Shown here: positions 24,689 through 35,018 of the stretch, in pieces | Position numbering within the stretch: position 1 is the stretch's first letter | How the letters are laid out: the number at the start of each line of letters is the position of its first letter | DNA from: Streptacidiphilus rugosus AM-16 | GTDB taxonomy: Bacteria > Actinomycetota > Actinomycetes > Streptomycetales > Streptomycetaceae | NCBI RefSeq assembly: GCF_000744655.1 | Contig: NZ_JQMJ01000004.1 | Coordinates: forward strand, 6,510,001-6,574,000 | Direction of reading: 5' to 3' | Length of the DNA stretch: 64,000 nucleotides | Notes under the pieces: generated by a model | Seen by the model: only the letters and a program-made list of their open reading frames with translations | Database searches by the model: none | What the model was told of the DNA's origin: nothing | Program-made: the position numbers and the translations under genes

Positions 24689-26839
24689 TCACGGGCGCGG
24701 CAGTGACCTCCGCAGGAACTCGACCTGGAGCAGCAGCAGGTTCTCCGCGACCTCCTCCTGCGGTGTCATGTGGGTGACCCCGGAGAGCGGCAGCACCTCG
24801 TGCGGGCGGCCCGCGGCGAGCAGCGCCGAGGAGAGCCGCAGGCTGTGGGCGACGACGACGTTGTCGTCGGCCAGCCCGTGGATGATCTGCAGCGGTCGGC
24901 TCAGCCCGGGCGCGTCGGTCAGCAGCGAGTGCGCGGCGTAGACCTCGGGGTGCTCGGCCGGATGGCCGAGGTAGCGCTCGGTGTAGTGGGTGTCGTAGAG
25001 CTCCATGTCCGTGACGGGGGCCCCGGCGACGGCCGCGTGGAAGACGTCGGGGCGGCGCAGCACGGCGAGCGCGGCCAGGTAGCCGCCGTAGGACCAGCCG
25101 CGGATCCCGACCCGGCCCAGGTCGAGCGGGAAGTCGGCGGCGAGCGCCTGCACCGCCTCGACCTGGTCGTCCAGGGTCGGGCCCGCCATGTCCAGCGCGA
25201 TCGCCTTCTCCCAGGCGGGGCTCCGGCCGGGGGTGCCGCGGCCGTCCGCCACGACCACCGCGAAGCCCTGGTCGGCGAACCACTGGGCGGAGAGGTAGCT
25301 GTTCTGCGCCGCCGTCACCTGCTGGCCGTGCGGACCGCCGTAGGGGGCCATCAGGACCGGCAGCAGGCCGTCCCGTTCCCGGTCGTAGCCGGTGGGCAGC
25401 AGGACGGCGGCCGGGATCCTGCGCTTGCCCGCGAGGGTGACGACGGGCCGGGCGGCGATCACCGGCGTCTCGGCCAGGTTCGCGATCGTGGCCACCTCGA
25501 CCGGCTCGGCGGCGGGCCCGGCGGCGCGCAGCACCCGCACGGTCGAGCCGGAGCGCTCCAGCGAGGCGGAGCTGAGCACGGTGAGTCCGCCGCCGCGCAC
25601 CGCCGAGTGGTAGCCGGGCGCGGAACCGAGTCGACGGACGCCTTCGCCGGTGACCCGGTACACGTGCTGCTCGCCGATCTCCGGCGTCGTCGCGCCCTCC
25701 CCCGCCGAGGCGGTGATCAGCACGTCCTCGTCCGTCACGTCGAGCACGGCGCGGACGTGCAGGCCACGGTCGGTCAGCACCCGGTCCCCGACGACGAGCA
25801 CCCGGGCGTCGGTCTCGGCGTCGTCGGCCACCCTGACCAGTCGGCCGTCGGGGGTCCACGCGGGGACCCCGGTGTAGGGCTCGACCCAGACCGGGTCGCG
25901 CTCGTCGTGCAGCACGGTGGTCGCGCCCGTCGCCGGGTCGAGGGCGAGCACCAGCTGCCGCCGCTGGTCCCTGGCCTGCACCTGGAGCAGCGGCGCACCG
26001 CCCGAGGACCACTGCACGCGGGCCAGGTAGGGGAAGGCCTCCCGGTCCCAGGCGACCTCGACCCGGCTCCCGTCCAGGCCCAGGACCGCGAGCGTGACGT
26101 CGGCGTTGGGGGTGCCCGCCTGCGGGTAGGCGATCTCGGCGGGTTCCCGCCCCGGGTTGGCCGGGTCGGCGATCCACCAGCGGTGGACCGGGCTGTTGTC
26201 GACCCTGGCGGCGATCAGCCGGTCCCCGGCCGGGGACCACCAGAAGCCGCGGCTGCGGGCCATCTCCTCCTGCGCGATGAACTCCGCCTGGCCCCAGCTG
26301 ACCTCGGGGTCGTCCTCCCCGGCCAGCGCCCGGTCGCCGCTGCCGTCGGTCGCGACGACCCGCAGCGCGCCGTCGGTGGTGGCGTAGGCGACGTGACGGC
26401 CGTCCGGCGCGGGGTGCGGGTCCAGCACGGTGCCGCGGGCGGGCAGTTCCCTGGCCGGTGCGGCGCCGGGCAGCAGCGACACCGCGAAGAGGCGTCCGGA
26501 GAGGCCGAAGGCCGCGAGCGTGACCGCGGCGTCGGTGGCGTAGCCGACGACGCCGGCCGAGCCCTCCCTGGCCCGCTCGCGCCGGGCGCGCTCCTCCGCG
26601 GAGAGCTCCTCCGCGCCGCCCCCGAGCAGGTCGGCCGGGTCGGCCACGACTCGCTCGAACGGAGCAGCCTCGTTCGAAAGGTCGAGCACGAACAGCAGGT
26701 TCGCCCGTTCGGTCCCGCCGCGACTCCCGAGGAAGGCCACCCTTCGCCCGTCCGGGGAGGGCGCGAACGACCGGGGCGCACCCAGCGAGAACCGCTGGGT
26801 GCGCGAGAACTGACGGGGGAAAGTGATCTCCTGGGGCAT
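24689..26839 (-). CDS. S9-family serine peptidase (dipeptidyl-peptidase IV/prolyl oligopeptidase type)
   Basis: The 716-residue enzyme has an N-terminal beta-propeller rich in WD-like blades (FAPSPDGRRVAFLG, AYATTDGALRVV) and a C-terminal alpha/beta-hydrolase domain. The catalytic residues are visible as Ser583 (GWSYGG), Asp658/659 (GLADDNV) and His690 (GVTHMT). No signal peptide is present, so it acts in the cytosol, probably trimming short peptides, which fits the peptide importers nearby only loosely. ATG 26839 lacks a ribosome site but sits six bases after a TAGGGT box, suggesting a leaderless message. Confidence 0.92.
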   Translation of the reverse strand: MPQEITFPRQFSRTQRFSLGAPRSFAPSPDGRRVAFLGSRGGTERANLLFVLDLSNEAAPFERVVADPADLLGGGAEELSAEERARRERAREGSAGVVGYATDAAVTLAAFGLSGRLFAVSLLPGAAPARELPARGTVLDPHPAPDGRHVAYATTDGALRVVATDGSGDRALAGEDDPEVSWGQAEFIAQEEMARSRGFWWSPAGDRLIAARVDNSPVHRWWIADPANPGREPAEIAYPQAGTPNADVTLAVLGLDGSRVEVAWDREAFPYLARVQWSSGGAPLLQVQARDQRRQLVLALDPATGATTVLHDERDPVWVEPYTGVPAWTPDGRLVRVADDAETDARVLVVGDRVLTDRGLHVRAVLDVTDEDVLITASAGEGATTPEIGEQHVYRVTGEGVRRLGSAPGYHSAVRGGGLTVLSSASLERSGSTVRVLRAAGPAAEPVEVATIANLAETPVIAARPVVTLAGKRRIPAAVLLPTGYDRERDGLLPVLMAPYGGPHGQQVTAAQNSYLSAQWFADQGFAVVVADGRGTPGRSPAWEKAIALDMAGPTLDDQVEAVQALAADFPLDLGRVGIRGWSYGGYLAALAVLRRPDVFHAAVAGAPVTDMELYDTHYTERYLGHPAEHPEVYAAHSLLTDAPGLSRPLQIIHGLADDNVVVAHSLRLSSALLAAGRPHEVLPLSGVTHMTPQEEVAENLLLLQVEFLRRSLPRP

Positions 26840-26845
26840 TCTTCG

Positions 26846-26851
26846 ACCCTA
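26846..26851 (-). promoter_or_regulatory. -10 box of the S9 peptidase gene
   Basis: TAGGGT on the minus strand ends exactly six bases before ATG 26839. There is no Shine-Dalgarno sequence; leaderless transcription is likely. Confidence 0.45.
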
Positions 26852-27105
26852 GCCCCGGAGCACCCCACGGACGGTGCCGCCCGGCAAACCGGCGCCGCCG
26901 CGGCCTCCCCCGTTCGGCCCCCTCGCACCGCCTCGGACGTCCGGATACGCGCCGCACATGCGGGCCCGGGTCGTGCATCCGCGCGACCGGCTATGCATGA
27001 TGACGGAAAGTGACCTACCCATCACCCCACGGGTACCACCTGTGTGCGCCCGTCCTGCTGGCGCGGCAGTCCCCGCCGCGCCGAAACCGAGAGGTGTGAG
27101 ACGCG

Positions 27106-27300
27106 ATGGTTCTGCCCATTTCCGCAGCCGTGCTGATGATGATCATCGTGGGAATCCTGGTGAAGCGCTCCGGCCTCAAGCTCTGGCACGCCTTCGCCTG
27201 CACGCTGCTGGGCTTCTACCTGGCCTCCAGTTCGATCGCCCCGTCGATCAAGACCGTGACCACGAGCGTGGCCGGGATGATCACCGGCATCAAGCTGTAG
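27106..27300 (+). CDS. Small two-helix membrane protein, 64 aa
   Basis: The short protein is almost entirely two membrane helices ([19 protein letters not shown] and [16 protein letters not shown]) joined by a basic loop (KRSGLKLWH), with a Ser/Thr-rich tail ending in GITGIKL-like sequence. GAGGTG lies about ten bases before ATG 27106, and the codon use is coding-like. Similar tiny proteins sit beside mshB in other streptomycetes, as I recall. The function is unknown. Confidence 0.75.
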   Translation: MVLPISAAVLMMIIVGILVKRSGLKLWHAFACTLLGFYLASSSIAPSIKTVTTSVAGMITGIKL

Positions 27301-27364
27301 CGCACACGGCCGCACGGCTCGGGAAGGGTCCCGGGCGCTGTCGGGTGCTGTCGGCCGGACCGCC

Positions 27365-27370
27365 TACGCT
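27365..27370 (+). promoter_or_regulatory. -10 box of mshB
   Basis: TACGCT ends six bases before ATG 27377, with no ribosome site, the same geometry as for mrp and the S9 peptidase gene. It predicts a leaderless mRNA. Confidence 0.45.
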
Positions 27371-27376
27371 GACCCC

Positions 27377-28354
27377 ATGACGGAATCAGCCCCGGCAGCC
27401 GGCGCCCGGCGCCTGCTCCTCGTCCACGCCCACCCCGACGACGAGTCGATCGGCAACGGCGCGACGATGGCCCGCTACGCCGCGGCCGGCACCGGCGTCA
27501 CCCTGGTCACCTGCACCCTCGGCGAGGAGGGCGAGGTGATCGGCGAGACGCACGCTCATCTGGTCGCCCACCGTGACGACGCGCTCGGCCCGCACCGCAT
27601 CACCGAGCTGGCCGCGGCGATGCGCGAGCTCGGCGTCACCGACCACCGCTTCCTCGGCGGCCCCGGCCGCTGGCGCGACTCGGGCATGATGGGTGTCCCC
27701 AGCAACGCCCGCACCGAGGCCTTCTGGCAGGCCGACCTGGACGAGGCGGCGGCGGAGCTGGCCGCCGTGATCCGCGAGGTCCGCCCGCAGGTCCTGGTCA
27801 CCTACGACCCCAACGGCGGCTACGGGCACCCGGACCACATCCAGGCGCACCGCGTGGCCATGCGCGGCAGCGAGCTCGCGGGCGACACCTCCTTCCGCCC
27901 CGAGCTCGGCCCCGCCCACCACGTGGCGAAGATCTACTGGAACGTGATCCCCCGCTCGGTGGTGGAGGCGGGCTTCGCCGCGCTCAGGGCGGCCGGCAAG
28001 GACTCCCCCTTCCCCGGCATCGCGTCGGCGGACGACATCCCGGGCGTCGTCGACGACGCCGAGGTCACCGCGGCCGTCGACGGATCGGCCTTCGCCGAGG
28101 CCAAGGCCGCGGCGATGCGCGCGCACGAGACGCAGATCGCGGTCGACGGCCCGTTCTTCGCCCTCTCCAACGATCTGGGCCAGCCGCTGCCCTCGGTCGA
28201 GTACTACCGCCTGGTCCGCGGCGAGCCCGGTCCGGTCGACCCGGCCACCGGCTGGGAGGCCGACCTCTTCGCCGGCGTCGCCGCCGACGCCGGCAGCCCG
28301 AACGGCTCGAGCAGCTCCGTCGGCTCGAACGGCCCCGCCGGAGCGGCCTCGTGA
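27377..28354 (+). CDS. mshB: GlcNAc-Ins deacetylase of mycothiol biosynthesis
   Basis: The 325-residue zinc enzyme has the LmbE/PIG-L signature [10 protein letters not shown] (ligands His19 and Asp22) and the second metal site in [10 protein letters not shown]. It deacetylates 1-D-myo-inosityl 2-acetamido-2-deoxy-glucopyranoside to GlcN-Ins, the substrate for MshC. The [12 protein letters not shown] and [12 protein letters not shown] stretches are typical of MshB rather than the Mca amidase. It overlaps the next gene by 4 nt (GTGA). Confidence 0.92.
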   Translation: MTESAPAAGARRLLLVHAHPDDESIGNGATMARYAAAGTGVTLVTCTLGEEGEVIGETHAHLVAHRDDALGPHRITELAAAMRELGVTDHRFLGGPGRWRDSGMMGVPSNARTEAFWQADLDEAAAELAAVIREVRPQVLVTYDPNGGYGHPDHIQAHRVAMRGSELAGDTSFRPELGPAHHVAKIYWNVIPRSVVEAGFAALRAAGKDSPFPGIASADDIPGVVDDAEVTAAVDGSAFAEAKAAAMRAHETQIAVDGPFFALSNDLGQPLPSVEYYRLVRGEPGPVDPATGWEADLFAGVAADAGSPNGSSSSVGSNGPAGAAS

Positions 28355-28830
28355 GCCGGGACCGGGCCGAGGACCGCCCCGGCCGGCCCAGCGTTCCCGC
28401 GCCGCGCAACGGTTCGCCGCAGCCTCCCGCGCGCCGCTATCCGATCGGGCCGCCCGCCCGCTGGGCGAGTTACGTCGCCCTCGGCCTGCTCGGCGTCGTG
28501 GTGGCGGTGGCCGGCGCCCTGGTCGTCGACCTGTGGAGCGGCGGCGGCCTGGTCCTGGGCGCCGCGGGGATCCTCGCCCTCAGCTACGGGGGCAGCCTGC
28601 TGACCGGCACCAAGACCGGCGCGGCCGTCCCGACGCTCACCTGGCTCGGCACACTTCTCGCGGCGAGCATCAGCACTCCGGAGGGCGATCTGCTCTGGGG
28701 CGGCAGCGCGACGAGCGTCGCGCTGCTCTTCCTCGGACTGCTCGGATCCGTGCTCTGTATCGCACGTCCCTCCCTTTCCGGCTTTTCTGTTCTCCCTCCG
28801 ACCGGCCACTCCCGGGACGCCTCCCAGTAA
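28351..28830 (+). CDS. DUF6113-like membrane protein
   Basis: The 159-residue protein has a Pro/Arg-rich N-terminus and four membrane segments ([69 protein letters not shown]). The pattern matches the actinobacterial family that always follows mshB. GTG 28351 is coupled to the mshB stop. The function is unknown. Confidence 0.82.
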   Translation: MSRDRAEDRPGRPSVPAPRNGSPQPPARRYPIGPPARWASYVALGLLGVVVAVAGALVVDLWSGGGLVLGAAGILALSYGGSLLTGTKTGAAVPTLTWLGTLLAASISTPEGDLLWGGSATSVALLFLGLLGSVLCIARPSLSGFSVLPPTGHSRDASQ

Positions 28831-28953
28831 GGTGGTGCCCGCAACGCTGGAGACCGCGGTTCCACACACCGCAACCGCAGCCCCACGGGACGCGGGGAAC
28901 GACGATCCACAACCGCACCTCGTCACGCCGACGGGGAGCGAACCGGAGCAGCA

Positions 28954-31010
28954 GTGAGTCGAGAATCTGACAATCCGATGTCACCTCGTCAGGGCGGGGA
29001 CTCCTACCCTTCGGGCACGCCCCCCTATGGCGTTCCCGGCGACCACGCCTTCTCCCGGGCGGGGCAGCCCCAGTCGGGCCAGCCCGGTCAGCCGGGCCAG
29101 CCGGGAGGTCAGCCGGGGCAGGGCGAACCGGGCGACGAGCCACGCACCGAGACCACGCTCACCACGCGTATCAAGATCAACATTCCGGGCTCCCGGCCGA
29201 TCCCCCCGGTCGTCGTGCGTTCCCCGCTGAACAGCGAGGAGACGGGCGATCAGCCCGCGCCGCGACGTCACCGCGCGGAGAGCGCGGGCTCCCCCGTGCT
29301 CGGCGTGATGGACTCGGGCCAGGGCTCCACCGCCACTCCGGACCTGCCCGCCGAGTGGCGCACCCCGGAGCCCGGCGCGCCCGCCGCGCCCGCGGACGGG
29401 GCCCCGGCACGCCGCCGAGCGAGTGGTTCGCCCCGCGCAAGAAGGGGCCCGCACCGGCCGCCGCCACCCCGGCCGCGCCCGCGCCCGCTCCGTCCCAGCC
29501 CGCCCAGCCGTCCGCGCCCGCCGCGCCGGCTCGCGAGCAGCAGCGCTTCCAGGAGCCGCCGGCCCAGCCGCCGTTCCAGGAGCGGACCCCCGGCGTCGAC
29601 ACCCGGAACTCCCCCTGGATGCCGCCCCAGCAGCCCGAGGCTCCCGCCCTCCGGACCGCCGCGCAGGCGCCGACGCTGCCGCCGCGCCCGGTGCCCGGCG
29701 GCGGCGTGCGTCCCGGCGCTGGCGGGCCGGTCGGCGCCCAGGGAGGGCCGCAGGGCGGCCCTCCCGGCGGCCCGAACTTCCCCGAGCCCGGGGCCGAGAC
29801 CACGATGCAGTTCCGTGCCGTCCCCGACCCGCAGGCGACCCCGCAGGGTGCGCCCGCGCGCCCGAAGCGCGGTCCGCAGACCGGAAAGGCCCCGAAGACC
29901 AAGGGGGCCGCCGCACCCAACGCCGCAGAGCGGACCGCGGCGATGCCCGTCGTCCCGCAGTCCCAGCCGGTCAACGACGGCTTCGCGGGCGGCACCGGCG
30001 GCGCGGGCGCGCCGCCCCGCCCCGAGCCGGCCGAAGGCGGCCAGGGCAGCGCCGGCGGCTCGACCAAGTCCGCGGCCAGGCCCGCGGGCGGCGGCAGGAG
30101 CCGCAAGCTGGCGACCTACGGCGTCGGCGCGGTGGTCCTCGTCGGCGGCGTGGCCTACGGAGCGGGTCTGATGCTCAACCAGGCGGACGTCCCCAAGGGC
30201 ACCACCGTGCTCGGCTACTCGATCGGCGGCGACACCCACGACCAGGCGGTGACCGCGCTCGACACCACCCTGGGTGCGATCGCCAAGCACCCGCTCACGG
30301 TCTCCATCGGCGGGAAGACGACGACACTGAACCCCTCCGTCGCCGGCCTGACCATAGACACCGGCGCCACGGTCGACAAGGTCGCCCAGCACAGCTACAA
30401 CCCGGTCAGCGTCATCGGCTCGCTCTTCGGCGGAGCCAAGGCGGTCGCCCCGGTCGTGGTCATCGACGAGGACAAGCTCCGCTCCGCGCTGCAGCAGCTC
30501 TCCGCCGCCAGCGGCGCCCAGGAGGGCAGCATCAGGTTCACCGCCGCGGGCAAGGTCGTGGTGGTCCCCGCCAAGGCCGGCAGCGGACTGGACGTCAAGG
30601 CCGCCGTCCCGCTGGTCGAGCAGGCCTTCCAGGCCCGTGCCGAGGGCCGTCCCGACGCCGTGGTCCCGCTCACCGTGACGACGGTCCAGCCCAAGGGTTC
30701 GTCCGCCGCACTGACCCAGGCGGCGAACACGCTCGGCGCCTGGGCGATGAAGCAGAAGTTCAAGGTGGTGGCCGGCGGCAGCGCCGTGCCGTTCGGCAAG
30801 ACCACCTTCAGCGAGTCGCTGACCCTGCAGGCCGACGCCTCCGGCAAGTTCGCCCCGACCTTCGACCTGGCCAAGCTGGCGGGCGCCTACGGCAACTCCT
30901 TCGACGGCAAGCACACCAAGAGCGGCAAGGCGGTCACCGCGCAGGACGTCGCCGCCGCGCTCACCACCCTGCTGAGCCAGCCCGACGGGCCCACGTCGAT
31001 CACGATCTGA
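28954..31010 (+). pseudogene. PG_binding_4 membrane protein gene with a -1 frameshift near 29398-29410
   Basis: The gene starts at GTG 28954 (GGAG upstream) and reads a Pro/Gln/Gly-rich cytoplasmic region (QPQSGQPGQPGQPGGQPGQG; TRIKINIPGSRPIPP) until about position 29400. Sense then continues in the -1 frame as GTPPSEWFAPRKKGPAP and runs to 31010. That part holds a membrane helix (YGVGAVVLVGGVAYGAGLML) and an external domain with VLGYSIGGDTHDQAV, the PG_binding_4 domain seen in VanW-type wall proteins. One extra base in the GGGGCCCC run at 29398-29405 would restore a 685-residue protein. It may be a sequencing error, a real lesion or a phase-variable tract. Confidence 0.8.
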
Positions 31011-31109
31011 CCTCCGGCCTAACGATCCGGGCGGACCACCCGCCCGGATCGTCCGCCCGGACACCGCGAGCGGCACGGCGGGCCGCACGGCAGACAGCAC
31101 ACAGCAAGC

Positions 31110-31146
31110 GAAGAACCCCCGGACCCTGTGGGCCCGGGGGTTCTTC
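31110..31146. terminator. Bidirectional terminator
   Basis: A perfect 13-bp stem (GAAGAACCCCCGG at 31110-31122 with CCGGGGGTTCTTC at 31134-31146) lies between the convergent PG_binding_4 gene and the importer SBP gene. Confidence 0.85.
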
Positions 31147-31164
31147 GTCGTACGGTCAATCAGC

Positions 31165-32868
31165 TCACTTGGTGAAGCCGATCTTGGTCCAGTCGATGTC
31201 CTGGAAGCCGAAGGCACCGTAGTTCGCCAGCGCGGACTTGGTCGCCACGATCTGCGGACGCTGGTACAGCGGCAGGTCGACGCCGAGGTCCCAGATCATC
31301 TTGTCCGCGGCGTTGATGTCCGCGTTGTACTGGGTGAAGTCGGTGTCGTTGCCGGCCTTGTTCATCGCCGCGTCGATCTCCGGGGAGCCGATGCGGGAGA
31401 AGTTGGCGCCGATGCCCTGGGCGGTCGGGTTCAGGAAGCTGGCCTCCTGGTTGCTCAGGGTGAAGATCGGGGCCACACCGATGCCGGAGAACACGGTGAG
31501 GTCGAACTTGCCCGCCGTCAGGTCGTTGAAGAACGCATCTCCCTGACCCTGGGTCACGGTCACCTTGATGCCGACCGCCTGCAGCATCGAGGTGAACAGC
31601 TGCGACTCGTTCGTCGCGACCGCGACGCCCGCCGGGATCTCCATGTTGATGACGAACTGCTTGCCGTCCTTGGCACGGATGCCGTCGCTGCCGACCTTCC
31701 AGCCGGCCGCGTCCAGCTTCGCCTTGGCGTCGGCCACGTTGTACTGGCCGAGCGGGCCGGCGGTGTCCTGGTAACCGGCCTGGTTGTTGACGAAGAAGTG
31801 GTTGTTCAGCGGGGCGATCGGCCAAGGCAGACCGGCGAGGTCGGACTTGCCGACCGCGTCACGGTTGATCGCCTCGAAGACGGCCTGACGGACCGTCTTG
31901 TCGGAGAAGAACGGGCTCTTGCCGTTGATCACCGCGTGACGCAGCGCCCAGCCACCCGAGACGTGGATGGTCGTGTTCGAGACGGACTTCGCCTTCTTGT
32001 AGGCGGCCGTGTCCGGACCGATGTCCATCAGGTCGATCTCACCGGAGGCGAAGGCGCCCGGGGTGGCGTCCGGCGTCAGGGTGCGGAAGTTGATGGTGTC
32101 CAGGACCGGCTTGGTGCCCCACCAGTTGGGGTCGCGGACCTCGGTGACGACCTTGGTCGTCGCGTCCATCTTCTGGAGCTTGTAGGGGCCGCCGGTGACC
32201 GGGATCTTGCCCTTGTAGGAGTTGTTGAAGCCGTCGACCGTGCCGATCTGCGAGGCCGGGAAGAGCGTGCTGAACAGGCTCTGCCAGTCGGCGAACGGGG
32301 TCTTGTAGGTGACGACGACCTCGAACTGGTCCTTGCCCTGCGCCACGCTCTCGATCTGGGAGTAGCCGGTGGTGGCGTACGGGTTGTACTTGGTGTTGAC
32401 GCCGTTGTCGGCCTGCCAGATGGCCTGGAAGTCCTTCCAGCTGATCGGCGTGCCGTCGGACCACTTGCCCTTGGGGTTGAGCTCGTAGGTGGTGACCTGC
32501 TTGCCGCCCACGGTCGCGACCGTGGCGCTGGTGAGGAAGTCCGTGTTCGGCGACAGCTTGTTGTCGGCCGAGGCGTGCCACAGCGACGGCATCATCGGGC
32601 CGAGGGTGTCGAAGATCGACAGCTCGTTCTGCGAGTCGGCCTGCAGGTTGTTCCACTGGGTGGAGTACTGGTCCACCGGGAAGTTCAGGACACCGCCCTG
32701 CTTCAGCGTAGCCGCGTCGACCGGGTTGATGTCATTCGCGTGGGACTGGACCTGCGTGGTCGGGTTCGTGCTGGGGGACTTGGAGCTGCTGCTGCAGGCA
32801 GAGGCCGAGACGACCATACCGGCGGTGAGCGCCACCGCGGTGGCGAGCTTGAGGGACTTGCGAGACAA
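31165..32868 (-). CDS. Family 5 peptide-binding lipoprotein, importer 1
   Basis: The 567-residue substrate-binding protein has a lipoprotein signal (basic start, hydrophobic stretch, ASAC with Cys25) followed by a Ser/Lys/Pro linker. The mature part has the SBP_bac_5 features: KGKWSDGTPISWKDFQ, the Trp/Asp-rich WSDGT core and VRQAVFEAINRDAV. It should capture oligopeptides outside the membrane and deliver them to the permease pair encoded upstream. The start is TTG 32868 with GGAGG eight bases before. It is the last gene of importer operon 1, an uncommon place for an SBP, and ends just before a strong terminator. Confidence 0.9.
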   Translation of the reverse strand: MSRKSLKLATAVALTAGMVVSASACSSSSKSPSTNPTTQVQSHANDINPVDAATLKQGGVLNFPVDQYSTQWNNLQADSQNELSIFDTLGPMMPSLWHASADNKLSPNTDFLTSATVATVGGKQVTTYELNPKGKWSDGTPISWKDFQAIWQADNGVNTKYNPYATTGYSQIESVAQGKDQFEVVVTYKTPFADWQSLFSTLFPASQIGTVDGFNNSYKGKIPVTGGPYKLQKMDATTKVVTEVRDPNWWGTKPVLDTINFRTLTPDATPGAFASGEIDLMDIGPDTAAYKKAKSVSNTTIHVSGGWALRHAVINGKSPFFSDKTVRQAVFEAINRDAVGKSDLAGLPWPIAPLNNHFFVNNQAGYQDTAGPLGQYNVADAKAKLDAAGWKVGSDGIRAKDGKQFVINMEIPAGVAVATNESQLFTSMLQAVGIKVTVTQGQGDAFFNDLTAGKFDLTVFSGIGVAPIFTLSNQEASFLNPTAQGIGANFSRIGSPEIDAAMNKAGNDTDFTQYNADINAADKMIWDLGVDLPLYQRPQIVATKSALANYGAFGFQDIDWTKIGFTK

Positions 32869-32933
32869 GGCGGGTCCTCCCCTTGGGATTCTGTGAGATC
32901 ACGTTTCTGACGATCGGCCCGAAGGCGGACGCG

Positions 32934-35018
32934 TCAGACGACTTCCAGTGCCGCCGCGTAGTGACAGGCGGCGAGGTGGTCAGCGGCCATCGACTGGGAC
33001 GCGGGGTCCTCGGTCCGGCACCGCTCGGCCTCGGCCTCGGGAAGGCCGGAGAACTTGGGGCAACGCGTGCGGAAACGGCATCCCGAGGGGACGTCCGCCG
33101 GGCTCGGCAGGTCGCCCTGCAGAATGATCCGCTGGCGCTCCCGCTCCTTGCGCGGATCCGGCAGCGGAACCGCGGAGATCAGCGCCTGGGTGTACGGGTG
33201 CGAAGGCGCCTCGAAGACCTGGTCGGCTCCGCCGATCTCGACGATCCGACCCAGGTACATCACCGCGACCCGGTCCGCGATGTGGCGGATCACCGAGAGG
33301 TCGTGCGCCACGAACAGGTAGCTGAGGCCGAGCTTCACCTTGAGCTCGTCCAGCAGGTTGATCACGCCGGCCTGGATCGAGACGTCCAGGGCCGAGACCG
33401 GCTCGTCCAGCACGATCAGCTTCGGCTCGAGGGCCAGCGCGCGGGCGATGCCGATGCGCTGGCGCTGCCCGCCGGAGAACTCGGTCGGGTAGCGCTCGGC
33501 GTGCTCGGGCAGCAGACCGACCAGGCTGAGCAGCTCGGGGATCCGGGCCTGGATCCGGGCTTTGCTCCAGCCGTGGGTCTTCAGCGGCTCGGCGAGGATG
33601 TCGCCGATCGGCATACGCGCGTCGAGCGACGCCATCGGGTCCTGGAAGACGACCTGGAGGTCGCGGCGCAGCGCCCGGCGGGAGGCCCCGCGCAGAGTCT
33701 TCGACTCCTTGCCGAGCACGACGACCGAGCCCTCCTGCTTGGTCGGCAGCTCCAGGATCTCCAGCAGCGTCGTGGTCTTGCCACAGCCCGACTCGCCGAC
33801 CAGGGCGAAGGTCTCGCCCTCACGGATGTCGAAGGTGAGGCCGTCCACGGCGCGGACGGTGCCGACGCGGCGCTTGAAGAGCTGGCCCTTCATCAGCGGG
33901 AAGTGCTTGATCAGGTTGTCGACCCTGAGGACCTCAGGGCGGGAGGCACGGTCGCTCTCGCCCTCCCACTCGGGGAGCTCGGGCGTGGGGTACATGCCCT
34001 CGCGCGGCAGGTCGACGCCGATCTCGGCGGCGCGGTGGCAGGCGCTGGCCGAGAAGTCGTCCCCGAGGGACACCAGCGGGGGCTCGACGGTACGGCAGAG
34101 GTCCACGGAGACGGGGCAGCGGGCCTCGAAGGGGCAGCCCTGCGGCAGCGCGACCATGGAGGGCGGGTTGCCCTCGAGCGGGGTCAGCGCCTTCTTGTCG
34201 GTCTGGTCCAGCCGCGGCACGGCGCTCAGCAGACCGACGGTGTAGGGCATCCGGGGCTCGTAGAAGACCTGCTCCACCGGGCCGCGCTCGACGGGCCGGC
34301 CCGCGTACATCACGGTCACCTCGTCGGCGATGCCGGCGACGACGCCCAGGTCGTGCGTGATCATCAGGATCGCGGCGCCGGTGACCTCCTGGGCCTTCTT
34401 CAGCACCTCGAGGACCTGCGCCTGGATGGTGACGTCCAGGGCGGTCGTGGGCTCGTCGGCGATGATGACCTTGGGGTCGTTCGCGATCGCCATGGCGATC
34501 ACGGCGCGCTGCCGCATACCGCCGGAGAACTCGTGCGGGAACGCGTCGATGCGCCGCTTCGGGTCGGGGATGCCGACCAGGTTGAGCAGGTCCAGAGCCC
34601 GCTCACGAGCCTCCTGCTTGCTCATCCGCTGGTGGATCTGCAGGGCCTCCATCAGCTGCGTGCCGATGGAGTAGACCGGGGTGAGGGCGGACAGCGGGTC
34701 CTGGAAGACCATGCCGATGTCCTTGCCGCGGATCTTGGACATCTCGGCGTCGCCGAGGCCGATCAGCTCCCGGCCCTCGAGCTTGATGGAGCCGGTGACC
34801 CGCGCGCCGTCGGGCAGCAGGCCGAGCACGGAGGTCGCGGTGACGGACTTGCCGGAACCGGACTCGCCGACCAGGGCCAGGGTACGGCCGGGCCGCAGCG
34901 AGAAGTCGATGCCGCGCACGGCGCGGACCGGGCCTGCCTCGCTGGGGAAGGTCACCCGCAGGTCGCGGACGTCCAGCACGGAGCCGATCGTGTCGATCAC
35001 GGAGGCGGGGGTGGTCAC
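32934..35018 (-). CDS. Oligopeptide importer ATPase with two fused NBDs
   Basis: The 694-residue protein fuses the two ATPases (DppD- and DppF-like) that importer 2 encodes separately. NBD1 (about 15-330) has Walker A GESGSGKS at 51-58, signature FSGGMRQRAVIAMA and Walker B VIIADEPTTALD. Its C-terminal oligopeptide-type extension holds GCPFEARCP and a CHRA end. NBD2 (about 355-690) has GESGCGKTT, FSGGQRQRIGIARA and LIVLDEPVSALD, then GCRFRTRCP. Such fusions are known in OppD-type actinobacterial systems. GTG 35018 overlaps the permease stop (GTGA). Confidence 0.92.
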   Translation of the reverse strand: MTTPASVIDTIGSVLDVRDLRVTFPSEAGPVRAVRGIDFSLRPGRTLALVGESGSGKSVTATSVLGLLPDGARVTGSIKLEGRELIGLGDAEMSKIRGKDIGMVFQDPLSALTPVYSIGTQLMEALQIHQRMSKQEARERALDLLNLVGIPDPKRRIDAFPHEFSGGMRQRAVIAMAIANDPKVIIADEPTTALDVTIQAQVLEVLKKAQEVTGAAILMITHDLGVVAGIADEVTVMYAGRPVERGPVEQVFYEPRMPYTVGLLSAVPRLDQTDKKALTPLEGNPPSMVALPQGCPFEARCPVSVDLCRTVEPPLVSLGDDFSASACHRAAEIGVDLPREGMYPTPELPEWEGESDRASRPEVLRVDNLIKHFPLMKGQLFKRRVGTVRAVDGLTFDIREGETFALVGESGCGKTTTLLEILELPTKQEGSVVVLGKESKTLRGASRRALRRDLQVVFQDPMASLDARMPIGDILAEPLKTHGWSKARIQARIPELLSLVGLLPEHAERYPTEFSGGQRQRIGIARALALEPKLIVLDEPVSALDVSIQAGVINLLDELKVKLGLSYLFVAHDLSVIRHIADRVAVMYLGRIVEIGGADQVFEAPSHPYTQALISAVPLPDPRKERERQRIILQGDLPSPADVPSGCRFRTRCPKFSGLPEAEAERCRTEDPASQSMAADHLAACHYAAALEVV

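Noticed and set aside
22923..26978. A 1351-codon minus-strand frame spanning the permease, ATPase and peptidase genes
   Set aside because: Only its last 238 codons (the permease) are in the true frame; the rest is the out-of-frame shadow of the ATPase and S9 peptidase genes.
24770..27013. 747-codon plus-strand frame opposite the S9 peptidase
   Set aside because: It is the antisense shadow typical of GC-rich genes; the minus-strand protein has complete catalytic and propeller motifs.
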